Assembly: GCF_002002885.1 (NCBI RefSeq)
Contig: NZ_CP019510.1
Span: forward strand, 1,302,001 to 1,366,000
Source of the DNA: Janthinobacterium sp. LM6
GTDB taxonomy: Bacteria > Pseudomonadota > Gammaproteobacteria > Burkholderiales > Burkholderiaceae_D
DNA length: 64,000 nucleotides
Direction: 5' to 3'
Position 1 is the first letter of the stretch, and each line of letters opens with the position of its first letter. Below are positions 17,441-30,226 of this stretch, piece after piece. The notes under the pieces are model-generated. The model was not told the origin of the DNA. It was given only the letters and a program-made list of their open reading frames with translations, and ran no database searches. Both the position numbers and the translations under genes were made by a program.

Positions 17441-18601
17441 ATGAACACATTGATCAAGCTGGGGAGCCTCGGTGTCATGACAATCGCAGCGGTAGGGCAG
17501 GCGCAAGCCGTCGATATCAAGGCCGGCGACTGGACCGTGTCGGTGGGCGGCATCGTCAACGCCTATTACACGCAAGTATCGTGTTCGGGCGATGCGGTGG
17601 GCGGGCTGGCGCTGGGCGGCCAGGCGCTCGGTTGCGGCGGAGAGAAGGACCGCACGACGATCGGCAACGGCTTGCTGCCGAATGGCTTGATCACCTCGGC
17701 AAGCTCGCGCCTGGGCGAGTACGACGTGAAAGCCTTGATCGGCATCTACAACTCGACGGCCACGGACAGCGCCATCAGCCAGAACAGCGTGGTCGACGTG
17801 CGCCAGGCCTTCTTCACGTTTGGCAATGCGGAAATGGGCACGTTCAAGCTGGGCCGCGACTACGGCATCTTCGGCGCGAATGCGATCCTGTCCGACATGA
17901 CCTTGCTGGGCTCGGGCGCGCCCGTGCAGGCGACGCAGCGGGGCCGGGTGACCCTGGGCCATATCGGCGCCGGCTATACCTATCTGGGCAACTATGGCCA
18001 GATCATGTACAGCACGCCGAAGTCGGGCGGCTTTGGTGCCGATGTGGCGCTGGTCAGCCCCGTGTCCGATACGCCCATCGTGGCAGGCTCGACCTATTCT
18101 TCGAAGTCGAGTCCGCAAGTGCAGGCGCAGCTGACGTATGCGCAGGAAGGCTTGAAAGCCTGGCTGGGCGTGAAGTCGCAAAAATTCACGTCGAAAACGC
18201 CGGGTATCGATGACCTGACCATGCGCGGCGTGGAAGTGGGCGGCTCCTACCAGATGGGACCGGCTGGCGTATTGGTCAACTTCCAGGGCGGCAAGGGACT
18301 CGGTATCTTGTCCGATGCGGACCAGGGCGATACCAAATCGAAGAACTGGCTGTTGCAAGGCACGTACAAGACGACAGACAAGCTGAAACTGGGCTTGTCC
18401 TATGGCATCAGCAAGAACGACGACAACACGGCCGGCACGGGCGGCTTGAAGTCGAACGCCAACCTGACCCTCGGTGCGTATTACTCGCTCAACAGCGCGA
18501 TCACCCTGGTGGGTGAACTGGGCCAGACGCGCTCGAAAGCCTTTGCGGGTGGCGAAGCGAAGATGAATGGCGTGTCCCTGGGCGGCATTATTTTCTTCTA
18601 A
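17441..18601 (+). CDS. Gram-negative porin (general outer-membrane porin family)
   Basis: This 386-residue beta-barrel precursor has a signal peptide (about 1-23, VGQAQA before VDIKAGDW). The mature start DWTVSVGGIVNAYYTQVSC and the repeated barrel strands are typical of betaproteobacterial porins, and it ends in a C-terminal Phe (GGIIFF). The start follows AGGAGAACAA. Its place inside the alcohol island, behind a sigma-54-like promoter, suggests uptake of the alcohol or of PQQ into the periplasm; that role is inferred. It ends in a hairpin at 18611. Confidence 0.85.
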   Translation: MNTLIKLGSLGVMTIAAVGQAQAVDIKAGDWTVSVGGIVNAYYTQVSCSGDAVGGLALGGQALGCGGEKDRTTIGNGLLPNGLITSASSRLGEYDVKALIGIYNSTATDSAISQNSVVDVRQAFFTFGNAEMGTFKLGRDYGIFGANAILSDMTLLGSGAPVQATQRGRVTLGHIGAGYTYLGNYGQIMYSTPKSGGFGADVALVSPVSDTPIVAGSTYSSKSSPQVQAQLTYAQEGLKAWLGVKSQKFTSKTPGIDDLTMRGVEVGGSYQMGPAGVLVNFQGGKGLGILSDADQGDTKSKNWLLQGTYKTTDKLKLGLSYGISKNDDNTAGTGGLKSNANLTLGAYYSLNSAITLVGELGQTRSKAFAGGEAKMNGVSLGGIIFF

Positions 18602-18610
18602 TAAATGAAC

Positions 18611-18635
18611 GCGGCGCCTTGCGACAAGGCGCCGC
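18611..18635 (+). other. Strong hairpin between the porin and NosR-like genes
   Basis: GCGGCGCCTT and AAGGCGCCGC pair perfectly around a 5-base loop. There is no T tract, so it may attenuate transcription or protect the porin mRNA 3' end rather than terminate fully. Confidence 0.6.
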
Positions 18636-18649
18636 ACGGAGCGTGGTGC

Positions 18650-20761
18650 ATGCGGATAATGCGGTTGTTCATCGGATGCTGGCTATTCCTGTTTATCCTG
18701 GGACAGGCGTGGGCGGGTGTGCTCACCAGGGCCGAGCTGGCGCGGCGCTTTCCTGCTCCCATCGTCGTGGGCGACAAGGAGACCGACTTGCCCGTCTGGC
18801 CATTGTTCCGGCAAAACGCCACGGTAACTGAACTGGTCGGCTACGTGTTTGAGTCGGTGGACTTGGCACCGATTCCCGGCTTTTCTGGCGTTCCCGTCAA
18901 TTTATTGATCGCGATCAATCCCCAAGGGAGTTTTCTCGACGTGGCCGTGCTGTCGCAGCACGAGCCCGTGTTTCTCGATGGCCTGGGCGAAGCGCCCTTG
19001 TTTCAGTTCGTCAAACAGTACCAGGGACTGTCGCTGAAACAGAATATCGCTATTGATGCCAGGAAGAAACGCGCCACGGATGCCACGCACGCCGATATCG
19101 ATGGCGTGTCGAAGGCCACGGCTTCCGTGCGCATCATCAACCAGAGCGTGCTGGCGTCGGCCTTGAAAGTGTCGCGCAAAAAACTTGGGTTTGCGCAAGG
19201 GCGCGACCCGGATCAGATCGCCCGCATCCGCATGGACGTGTTCGAAAAGCTTGATGTCGCGCAAATGTTAAAGCAGGGTTTGATCCAGCATGTGCGGTTG
19301 AGCAACAAGGAGATTGAAAGCCTGTTTGCCGGCAGTCCCGGTGCGGGACTCGATGTGGAAGCGATGCGCGCGCCTGACGGCGTGTTCATCGACCTGTACC
19401 TGGCCTATGTGTCCGTGCCCACGGTGGGGCGCAATCTGTTGACGGAACGCAGCTGGAACAAATTGCGCAACCGGCTGGACGAGGGCGACCACGCCATCCT
19501 CGTCATGTCGCGTGGGCGCTACAGCGTGCTGGGCGACGATTTCGTGCGCGGCACCGTGCCGGACCGGCTATTGCTGAAACAGGATGGCTTGCCCATCGAC
19601 ATGCGCGACCTGGACCTGGAATTGAACCTGTCCGATGCGGGACCGTTGCCGACGGAAAATATCGCCGTATTCCGCGTCATCAGCCAGGCAGGGCTCGATG
19701 CGGCCAGTCCGCTGGCGTTCACCATGCCGATCACGCGCAGCAAGGGCATCGTGTATCCCGAACGCATCACCCGCAACGTCGATGTCACATACCGCTTGCC
19801 GGCCGATTTTTATAGCGCTCCGCAAGGTGACGATGCCAGCTGGCGCGGCACGTGGAAGGGGCGCAAGGCCGAACTGCTGATCTTGCTGGCCGGGCTGGCG
19901 CTGCTGGCCGGCGCACTGGCCTGGCAGAAACGCCTGGTGCGTAATGGCCGGCAATTTGTCTGGTTCCGCCGGCTGTTCCTGCTGTTCACCATCGTTTTTG
20001 TCGGCTATTACGCGCAGGGGCAGTTGTCGATCGTCAATATCACGGGCGTCATCCAGGCGCTGCTTGCGAGTCGCAGCCTGGGCTTCTTCCTGTTCGATCC
20101 GATGACGGTGATTCTCTGGGCGTCCGTGCTGTTCAGTCTGTTTATCTGGGGCCGCGGCACGTTTTGCGGCTGGCTGTGCCCGTTTGGCGCCTTGCAGGAA
20201 TTCACGGGCAAGCTGGGCCAATGGCTGCGCTTGCCGCAGTGGAAGATCAAACCGCGCCTCGATGGACGCTTGAAGTGGATCAAGTATGGCTTGCTGGCGG
20301 CCATTCTGGGCAGCAGCGTTTTTTCCAGCCAGATCACGGACAAGCTGGTGGAACTGGAACCGTTCAAGACGGCGATCACCTTGAATTTCGTGCGGGCCTG
20401 GCCCTTCGTCGCGTATGCCGGGGGCTTGCTGCTGCTCAGTAGTGTTTCCTACAAATTCTTTTGCCGCTACCTGTGTCCGTTTGGCGCGGCGCTGGCGCTG
20501 CTGGGACGTTTTCGCCTGTTCAACTGGATTCCCCGTCGCAAGGAGTGCGGCACGCCTTGCCAGACTTGCCGTCACCGTTGCGAGTACCACGCCATCGCGG
20601 CTGGCGGGAAAGTCGATTATGGCGAGTGTTTCCAGTGCATGGATTGCGTGGTGATTTACGCCAGCGATGAAAAATGCGCGCCCTTGATGCTGGAAATCAA
20701 GCGTGCCCGTACCATCCCGATTGTCCGGGCCACGGCAGAGGAGAGCAGCAATGCAGCGTAG
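18650..20761 (+). CDS. NosR/NirI-like membrane protein with FMN-binding and [4Fe-4S] domains
   Basis: This 703-residue protein resembles NosR/NirI regulators of respiratory enzymes. It has an N-terminal signal/anchor, then a periplasmic FMN-binding-type domain (SVLGDDFVRG and DGVSKATASVR; the latter fits the threonine flavinylation motif). Several membrane helices follow between about residues 410 and 600. Cysteine clusters CGWLCPFG (506-513) and CRYLCPFG (605-612) mark the inner membrane fold. The C-terminal motifs CGTPCQTCRHRC (633-644) and CFQCMDC (660-666) bind two [4Fe-4S] clusters. ATG at 18650 is chosen because GGAG lies 9 bases upstream; a start at 18605 has no ribosome site. It overlaps apbE, whose product would attach FMN. 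Electron transfer linked to the quinoprotein system is inferred. Confidence 0.82.
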   Translation: MRIMRLFIGCWLFLFILGQAWAGVLTRAELARRFPAPIVVGDKETDLPVWPLFRQNATVTELVGYVFESVDLAPIPGFSGVPVNLLIAINPQGSFLDVAVLSQHEPVFLDGLGEAPLFQFVKQYQGLSLKQNIAIDARKKRATDATHADIDGVSKATASVRIINQSVLASALKVSRKKLGFAQGRDPDQIARIRMDVFEKLDVAQMLKQGLIQHVRLSNKEIESLFAGSPGAGLDVEAMRAPDGVFIDLYLAYVSVPTVGRNLLTERSWNKLRNRLDEGDHAILVMSRGRYSVLGDDFVRGTVPDRLLLKQDGLPIDMRDLDLELNLSDAGPLPTENIAVFRVISQAGLDAASPLAFTMPITRSKGIVYPERITRNVDVTYRLPADFYSAPQGDDASWRGTWKGRKAELLILLAGLALLAGALAWQKRLVRNGRQFVWFRRLFLLFTIVFVGYYAQGQLSIVNITGVIQALLASRSLGFFLFDPMTVILWASVLFSLFIWGRGTFCGWLCPFGALQEFTGKLGQWLRLPQWKIKPRLDGRLKWIKYGLLAAILGSSVFSSQITDKLVELEPFKTAITLNFVRAWPFVAYAGGLLLLSSVSYKFFCRYLCPFGAALALLGRFRLFNWIPRRKECGTPCQTCRHRCEYHAIAAGGKVDYGECFQCMDCVVIYASDEKCAPLMLEIKRARTIPIVRATAEESSNAA

Positions 20762-21761
20762 AACGTTTATTTCCGCAGCGATCGGCAGCGTGGCCGGCAT
20801 GGCGGGCGTTATCTTGCCTGGAAGCATGGCGCGCGGTACGGTCACGGCGTCCGGCGTGCGCCCCTATCAAGGCGCCGCCCTGGCGTTTGGCACGACCATC
20901 GCCGTCACCGTGTTGCACCACGATCAGCGCCAGGCGGAACTGGCCATCGAGGATGCCTTGCATGCAGCGAGGAATGTCGACCGCCTGATGAGCATTTACA
21001 GTCCCGCCAGCCAAGTCTTCCAGCTGAACCGCGATGGACGCCTGGCCCGGCCGGACACGCATTTGCTGGCCGTGCTGGCGCAGGCGCAAACCTTGTCGCA
21101 ATGGAGTGACGGGGCGTTTGATATCACGGTGCAACCTTTATGGCGGCTGTTTCGCGCGGCGGCAGACCAGGCAAGTTTACCGGCGGAAGCATTGCGCCGC
21201 GCTGCGCAGGCGCGGGTGGGCTGGCGGCAACTGGCGTGGGATCGCCGGGAAGTGCGTTTTCTGCAGCCGGGCATGGCGCTGACCTTGAATGGCCTGGCGC
21301 AAGGCTACGCGGCGGATATGGCGCTGGCGGCCGTGCAGGCGCGCGGCATACGGCACGCTTTGCTTGACACGGGCGAATTCGTTGCGCGTGGGCAGCGTGC
21401 CGTGCGCCGTCCGTGGACCTTGGGCATCCAGGATCCGCGCGACGCGGAAATCCTGGCGGCCACCTTGAAAGTGGAGGGGCGCAGCGTGGCCACGTCGGGC
21501 GACTACGAATGCACGTTCACGCCCGACTTCGTGCATCACCACATCTTCGACCCATCGAAGGGCGATTCGCCGCGTGAACTGGCCAGCGTGACCGTGCTGG
21601 CGCCCACGGGTTTGCTTGCTGATGGCTTGTCGACCACCTTTATGGTGACGGGCGCGGCACGTGCGCATGCGATGGCCGCGCAGATGCAGGGCATCGACCT
21701 GATGACCATCGACAAGCGGGGCCGGCGCGCGATGTCGCCCGGCTTTCCCCGCCTACTCTAG
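20751..21761 (+). CDS. apbE: ApbE-type FAD:protein FMN transferase
   Basis: ApbE covalently attaches FMN from FAD to a threonine of periplasmic flavoproteins. The 336-residue protein begins with an RRTF twin-arginine-like signal (1-27). It has the family features AFGTTIAVTV, RLMSIYSPASQVFQLN, LNGLAQGYAADM and LLDTGEFVARG. The last has Glu-Phe where many members have GGD/GGN. The start overlaps the end of the NosR-like gene by 11 bases, so the two are translationally coupled. The FMN-binding domain of that neighbour is the obvious substrate. It ends one base short of the convergent regulator gene. Confidence 0.9.
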   Translation: MQRRTFISAAIGSVAGMAGVILPGSMARGTVTASGVRPYQGAALAFGTTIAVTVLHHDQRQAELAIEDALHAARNVDRLMSIYSPASQVFQLNRDGRLARPDTHLLAVLAQAQTLSQWSDGAFDITVQPLWRLFRAAADQASLPAEALRRAAQARVGWRQLAWDRREVRFLQPGMALTLNGLAQGYAADMALAAVQARGIRHALLDTGEFVARGQRAVRRPWTLGIQDPRDAEILAATLKVEGRSVATSGDYECTFTPDFVHHHIFDPSKGDSPRELASVTVLAPTGLLADGLSTTFMVTGAARAHAMAAQMQGIDLMTIDKRGRRAMSPGFPRLL

Positions 21762-21762
21762 G

Positions 21763-23751
21763 CTATTTCAGATGCGGCACCTTGCGATAGATCGTGTTGC
21801 GCGATACGCCCAGGGCCCGCGCCGTGGCCGAGACGTTGCCGCCGTGGGCATCGAGCGACTTGAGGATCACGCTTTGCTCCATCTCTTCCAGGTTGGCGCC
21901 GGCGGCGATCATGCGGTCCGTGCTGGCGCTGGCGGCAGTCGCTTGCGTCATCTCAATATCGTCGAGGAAATCATCGGGCATGTGGCGCAAACAGATTTCA
22001 TGCTCGTCGCCCGCCATGACGATGGCCGTGCGCAGCAGATTGGTCAGCTGGCGGAAATTGCCTGGCCATTTATGTTGGTGGAACATGCGCAGGATGTCCG
22101 GCGCCACCGTGTAGCGCGTATCGGGCGCTTCCGTTGCGAGGATTTTTTTCACGACCGTGTCTAGGTCCGTGCGCTCGCGCAGCGGCGGCAGTTTTACCAC
22201 CAGGCCATTCAGGCGGTAATACAAGTCTTCGCGAAACAGTCCCTTGGCCATGCGTTCGCGCAAGTTGTGATTCGTGGCGCAAATGAGTTCCACGTTGACG
22301 GTGATGGATTTGCTGCTGCCCAAGGGAGTGACCATGCGTTCCTGCAACACGCGCAACAGCCGCGCCTGCAAGCCGAAAGGCATGTCGCCGATTTCATCGA
22401 GGAACAGGGTGCCGCCATTGGCTTGCAGGATTTTGCCGATCGCGCCTTTCTTGCGCGCGCCCGTAAAGGCGCCGTCTTCATAGCCGAACAGTTCGGACTC
22501 GATCAGGGTTTCCGGGATGGAAGCGCAGTTGACGGCAATAAACGGTCCCATGGCCCGCGGCGAGTCGTTGTGGATGGCTTGCGCGAGCAATTCCTTGCCG
22601 GTGCCCGTTTCGCCCATGACGAGGATGGGGATGTCGCGCCCCAGCACCTTGTTGACCTTTTCGATGACCAGTTCCAGTTGCGGATCGCCCGTGCGCAGGT
22701 AGCGCAAGCCGGACAGGCGCCGCGCCGCGTTGGCCGCATGGCTGGCGGACGCGGGAATCTGTGCCGGCACGGCGTTGATATCGCTATGGTCGGTGCTGGC
22801 AGTAAAGCCGTGCTGGAAGACGCTATTGGACAGGCGCAACTGCGCGCGCCCATACACGCGCACGCCGCTGTGCATGCACAGGTTCAGCAAACCGGGGGCG
22901 GCCGTGCGGTAATGGTCATAGAGGGCGGACACGGGCAAGCCGAACAGGGAGCTGAAGGTATGTGATTGCAGCGCGGCAAATGACAGGCCCAGCTGGAACA
23001 AACCATTCTTGTTTGCCGATAAAAACCGTCCGCCCGGCGTGAACGAGGCGATGCCTTCCATCAAGGTGCCGATGAATTCGGGACGCGCGTGGAAGTGCAC
23101 GGTGATGGCGTCTTCGAAGGTGGCGGAAAACAGCTGGTTTTCGATCATCAGCGCCGACATGCGCACGAGGGCCATCGTATGCTTGTGAAAGCTGCGCTGG
23201 TCGCTGGACACGTCCAGCACGCCGATGACATTGCCCCGGTGGTCGGTGATTGGGGCCGCGGAGCACGTCAGGAAATGATTTGCGGCCAGGTAATGCTGGT
23301 CCGCATGGACGAGGGTTGGTACTTTTTCCGTGATGGCCGTGCCGATGGCATTCGTGCCGCGGCTTTGTTCCGACCACGCCACGCCCGGCTGCAGGGCGAC
23401 GCGGTTGGCTTTCTCCAGGAAATCATCGTCGCCCAGCGAATGCACGATCACGCCGTTGGCATCCGTGAGAATCACCATGTTGTGCGTGTTGACGATTTGC
23501 TGGTACAGGGTTTCCATGGCCGGCAGCGCGTGCGTGTGCAGCATGCGGTTTTGCTCGATCAGCAAGGACAGATCGGACTTGCCGGCCGGCGTAAAGTCGG
23601 GCGTGGCCGTGGGCGACAGGCCAAAGGCGACGGAACGCTGATGGGACGTTTCGATGATGACGGGGACGTTGTCCTGTCCTGCCGGCAAAATGTTCGCGTC
23701 CGCGATGGACGAAAACGGTGCGCTACGGTAAGTAGCTGACGGTTGATACAT
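21763..23751 (-). CDS. AcoR-type sigma-54 activator of the alcohol oxidation island
   Basis: This 662-residue enhancer-binding protein has an N-terminal GAF-type sensor (about 70-230; NMVILTDANGVIVHSLGDD, EQSRGTNAIGTAI) like AcoR and BmoR, which respond to alcohols or their products. The AAA+ domain has Walker A GETGTGKE, GAFTGA and LFLDEIGDMP. A Fis-type helix-turn-helix closes it (NVSATARALGVSRNTIYRK). The ATG at 23751 follows GGAGGCAACGAG; an upstream ATG at 23814 lacks a site. Several -24/-12 promoters in the island give it clear targets. A dyad at 23807 upstream of its own start suggests autoregulation. Ligand identity (alcohol or aldehyde) is inferred. Confidence 0.9.
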   Translation of the reverse strand: MYQPSATYRSAPFSSIADANILPAGQDNVPVIIETSHQRSVAFGLSPTATPDFTPAGKSDLSLLIEQNRMLHTHALPAMETLYQQIVNTHNMVILTDANGVIVHSLGDDDFLEKANRVALQPGVAWSEQSRGTNAIGTAITEKVPTLVHADQHYLAANHFLTCSAAPITDHRGNVIGVLDVSSDQRSFHKHTMALVRMSALMIENQLFSATFEDAITVHFHARPEFIGTLMEGIASFTPGGRFLSANKNGLFQLGLSFAALQSHTFSSLFGLPVSALYDHYRTAAPGLLNLCMHSGVRVYGRAQLRLSNSVFQHGFTASTDHSDINAVPAQIPASASHAANAARRLSGLRYLRTGDPQLELVIEKVNKVLGRDIPILVMGETGTGKELLAQAIHNDSPRAMGPFIAVNCASIPETLIESELFGYEDGAFTGARKKGAIGKILQANGGTLFLDEIGDMPFGLQARLLRVLQERMVTPLGSSKSITVNVELICATNHNLRERMAKGLFREDLYYRLNGLVVKLPPLRERTDLDTVVKKILATEAPDTRYTVAPDILRMFHQHKWPGNFRQLTNLLRTAIVMAGDEHEICLRHMPDDFLDDIEMTQATAASASTDRMIAAGANLEEMEQSVILKSLDAHGGNVSATARALGVSRNTIYRKVPHLK

Positions 23752-23806
23752 GATCTCGTTGCCTCCGTTGGGCCCTGTACTGCGGCGCTCTTTTGAATAT
23801 CGAGAG

Positions 23807-23823
23807 TGTTCCATAATGTAGCA
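23807..23823. promoter_or_regulatory. Candidate activator dyad upstream of the regulator gene
   Basis: TGTTCCA, three bases, TGTAGCA: the same half site and spacing as 8240 and 13067, about 60 bases upstream of the regulator start. Between 23824 and 23970 I see nothing else. Confidence 0.4.
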
Positions 23824-23977
23824 CCTGTCACAGATGGGAGCAAAGCAAAGCGAACCGGGCTATCCCCAGTGTTGCTGCCAGGCCCAGAGTTGCTCCCCTC
23901 GGTGGTTGGTGCATGTGTTCATATAAGCAATTGCGGTGCCAGGCCTATCGCCTTTGATCTGGCGCAAAAAATAGCGC

Positions 23978-24006
23978 TTGCGGGCTGCGCGGGGCAGGGC
24001 TATAAT
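23978..24006 (+). promoter_or_regulatory. rRNA operon promoter
   Basis: TTGCGG (-35), 17 bases, TATAAT (-10), then a GC-rich discriminator typical of stringently controlled rRNA promoters. An A-rich stretch just upstream may act as an UP element. Start of transcription is expected near 24013. Confidence 0.8.
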
Positions 24007-24179
24007 TCGCCCCCTCGCTGAACGATGCATGCAAATGCAGTGTGAAGCGAGAAAAGTTTTTAAGCGCAATGCGCTGAAAAACGGGGTTGACGGACGTAGC
24101 AAATTGCTTCATACTCTTCCTTCTTCGCAGCTGACAAACACAACGCTTTGTCGATAGCGCGAAAGCAGTACCGAATACA

Positions 24180-24190
24180 GTTCTTTAACA
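24180..24190 (+). promoter_or_regulatory. boxA antitermination site in the rRNA leader
   Basis: GTTCTTTAACA matches boxA. A second copy lies ahead of the 23S gene at 26254-26264. Confidence 0.75.
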
Positions 24191-24196
24191 ATTAAC

Positions 24197-25973
<1,777 letters not shown>

Positions 25974-26014
25974 GTTAGTAAGAGAAGAAACAGTAGTCGT
26001 AGTAGCACCGCGTT

Positions 26015-26091
26015 GGGGCTGTAGCTCAGCTGGTTAGAGCACCGTGTTGATAACGCGGGGGTCGTTGGTTCGAGTCCAACCAGCCCTACCA
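26015..26091 (+). tRNA. ileT: tRNA-Ile (GAT)
   Basis: Cloverleaf with acceptor GGGGCTG pairing CAGCCCT, D arm GCTCAGCTGGTTAGAGC, anticodon GAT at 26049-26051, T loop TTCGAGT, and encoded CCA. It is the first tRNA of the 16S-23S spacer. Confidence 0.97.
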
Positions 26092-26110
26092 GCTAATTAG
26101 TAAAATCTCA

Positions 26111-26186
26111 GGGGGATTAGCTCAGCTGGGAGAGCACCTGCTTTGCAAGCAGGGGGTCGTCGGTTCGATCCCGTCATCCTCCACCA
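26111..26186 (+). tRNA. alaT: tRNA-Ala (TGC)
   Basis: Cloverleaf starting GGGGGATTAGCTCAGC with anticodon TGC at 26144-26146, T loop TTCGATC and encoded CCA. It is the second tRNA of the rRNA spacer. Confidence 0.97.
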
Positions 26187-26253
26187 ATACTTTGAAAGTG
26201 CAAACGTAAGCCGTCAGGTTTAGGTTTGATCTTTTAGCGATCAAAGCTGTTTC

Positions 26254-26264
26254 GTTCTTTAACA
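26254..26264 (+). promoter_or_regulatory. boxA antitermination site ahead of 23S
   Basis: GTTCTTTAACA, identical to the boxA in the 16S leader, lies about 155 bases upstream of the 23S start. The rest of the 26187-26419 spacer holds processing sequences only. Confidence 0.7.
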
Positions 26265-26419
26265 ATCTGGAAGAAGTAAAGATTATTTATTGATCGGTTT
26301 GCCGTAAAAAGCGAATCGATGGGTAATGATTGTATGTATCAACAAACAAGCAACAACGTTGTACTTTCTTATCCCTGTAGCGCTCTTTTCGTTTGAAAGA
26401 ATGAAGAGGCTAACGTTAT

Positions 26420-29300
<2,881 letters not shown>

Positions 29301-29447
29301 ACCTTAGCAGGTACAGAGGATAAGAAAGTACATGTTGCGTGAATGTTGATCGCAATCATTACCCAAGTAATACCTCAATACATAATCCTACTTCTTCCAG
29401 ATTCATGGCTTTGTCGTCCTACAGGAGACAAATGCCGGTACAAGTTA

Positions 29448-29563
29448 TGCCTGATGACCATAGCAAGTTGGTCCCACCCCTTCCCATCCCGAACAGGACC
29501 GTGAAACAACTTTGCGCCGATGATAGTGCTGCAACCAGTGTGAAAGTAGGTTATCGTCAGGCT
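29448..29563 (+). rRNA. rrf: 5S ribosomal RNA
   Basis: Identical by eye to the 5S gene at 1481-1596, with the same flanks. The 23S-5S spacer differs at one position (A at 29322, G at 1355). Confidence 0.95.
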
Positions 29564-29583
29564 TGTTATTCGCAGTAAGAGAA

Positions 29584-29615
29584 AAACCCGTCAAGCAATT
29601 GGCGGGTTTTTTTTC
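29584..29615 (+). terminator. rRNA operon terminator
   Basis: Same hairpin and T tract as at 1617-1648. The direct repeat between the two operons ends 8 bases later, at 29623 (1656 in the first copy). Confidence 0.9.
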
Positions 29616-29636
29616 GTCTGGCGGTTTGTGATGGTG

Positions 29637-29698
29637 ACCCCAAACGAAGGCTGGGGTCAGACCCTGAGGGTCTGACCCCGGTATTTCGCCGTTGGGGT
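29637..29698. repeat. Dispersed palindromic repeat, copy A
   Basis: The core 29653-29679 is GGGGTCAGACC, a short loop, GGTCTGACCCC. Outer arms ACCCCAA (29637-29643) and TTGGGGT (29692-29698) also pair, giving a two-level hairpin. Related copies lie at 62145 and 63526. Confidence 0.7.
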
Positions 29699-29707
29699 AA
29701 TTCCGAA

Positions 29708-29736
29708 TAAAAAAAGCAGCGCTGCGCGCTGCCTTT
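29708..29736 (-). terminator. Terminator of uraH (minus strand)
   Basis: GCAGCG/CGCTGC hairpin with an A run on the plus strand, hence a T tract for minus-strand transcripts. It lies 16 bases past the uraH stop and closely resembles the element at 1690-1717. Confidence 0.75.
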
Positions 29737-29751
29737 GTCATGTAACGTCGC

Positions 29752-30105
29752 TTAACTCCCGCGATAAGTCGAATACGACCACGGCGACACCACCAGCGGC
29801 ACGTGGTAATTTTCGTCCGTATGCGCAATGCCGAAGGACAGCGTGACCAGATCGATGAAGCGGGGCGAAGGCAGTTCCACTCCCTGGGCGGCGAAATAGT
29901 CGCCTGCATTGAATACCAGTTCATATTGACCAGCTTTCATGCTCTCGCCTTCCAGCAAGGGCGTGCTGCAGCGGCCATCGCTATTGGTCATATCCATCTT
30001 CAATAGCACTTTTCCTTCCGGCGCGACTGAAAACAGGGCCACCTTGACGCCGGCTCCCGGCCTGCCGTGGGCGATATCGAGTACATGCGTGCTGAGTTTT
30101 CCCAT
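29752..30105 (-). CDS. uraH: 5-hydroxyisourate hydrolase (transthyretin-like)
   Basis: UraH hydrolyses 5-hydroxyisourate, the first product of urate oxidation, on the way to allantoin. The 117-residue protein has the diagnostic N-terminal LSTHVLDIAHGRPG and C-terminal YHVPLVVSPWSYSTYRGS. The terminal YRGS and the early histidine form the active site. Length is normal for the cytoplasmic form, and no signal peptide is seen. It diverges from puuE across a 121-base gap with a perfect inverted repeat. Confidence 0.95.
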   Translation of the reverse strand: MGKLSTHVLDIAHGRPGAGVKVALFSVAPEGKVLLKMDMTNSDGRCSTPLLEGESMKAGQYELVFNAGDYFAAQGVELPSPRFIDLVTLSFGIAHTDENYHVPLVVSPWSYSTYRGS

Positions 30106-30171
30106 TTGCTATCCTGTATATAGGGTGAGTGAATGTGCTTATCGTGCAAATCATATACCGGTGACTGCGCC

Positions 30172-30197
30172 TGGCTATATGATTGGGCATATAGCCA
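30172..30197. promoter_or_regulatory. Perfect inverted repeat between uraH and puuE, candidate operator
   Basis: TGGCTATATG and CATATAGCCA are perfect 10-base arms around 6 bases. It ends 29 bases before the puuE start. A looser relative (GCATAT-N9-ATATGC) lies upstream of xdhA at 31219. A shared purine-responsive regulator is inferred. Confidence 0.6.
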
Positions 30198-30226
30198 ACA
30201 TTGTCCTCCTATAGGCGCGCTTCCGC

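Noticed and set aside
23752-23814. Start of the sigma-54 regulator at 23814
   Set aside because: The ATG at 23751 has a strong GGAGG site; the 21 extra residues have no family counterpart.
30172-30197. Reading the uraH-puuE inverted repeat as a terminator
   Set aside because: It lies between divergent starts, has no T tract and an AT-rich stem, which fits an operator better.
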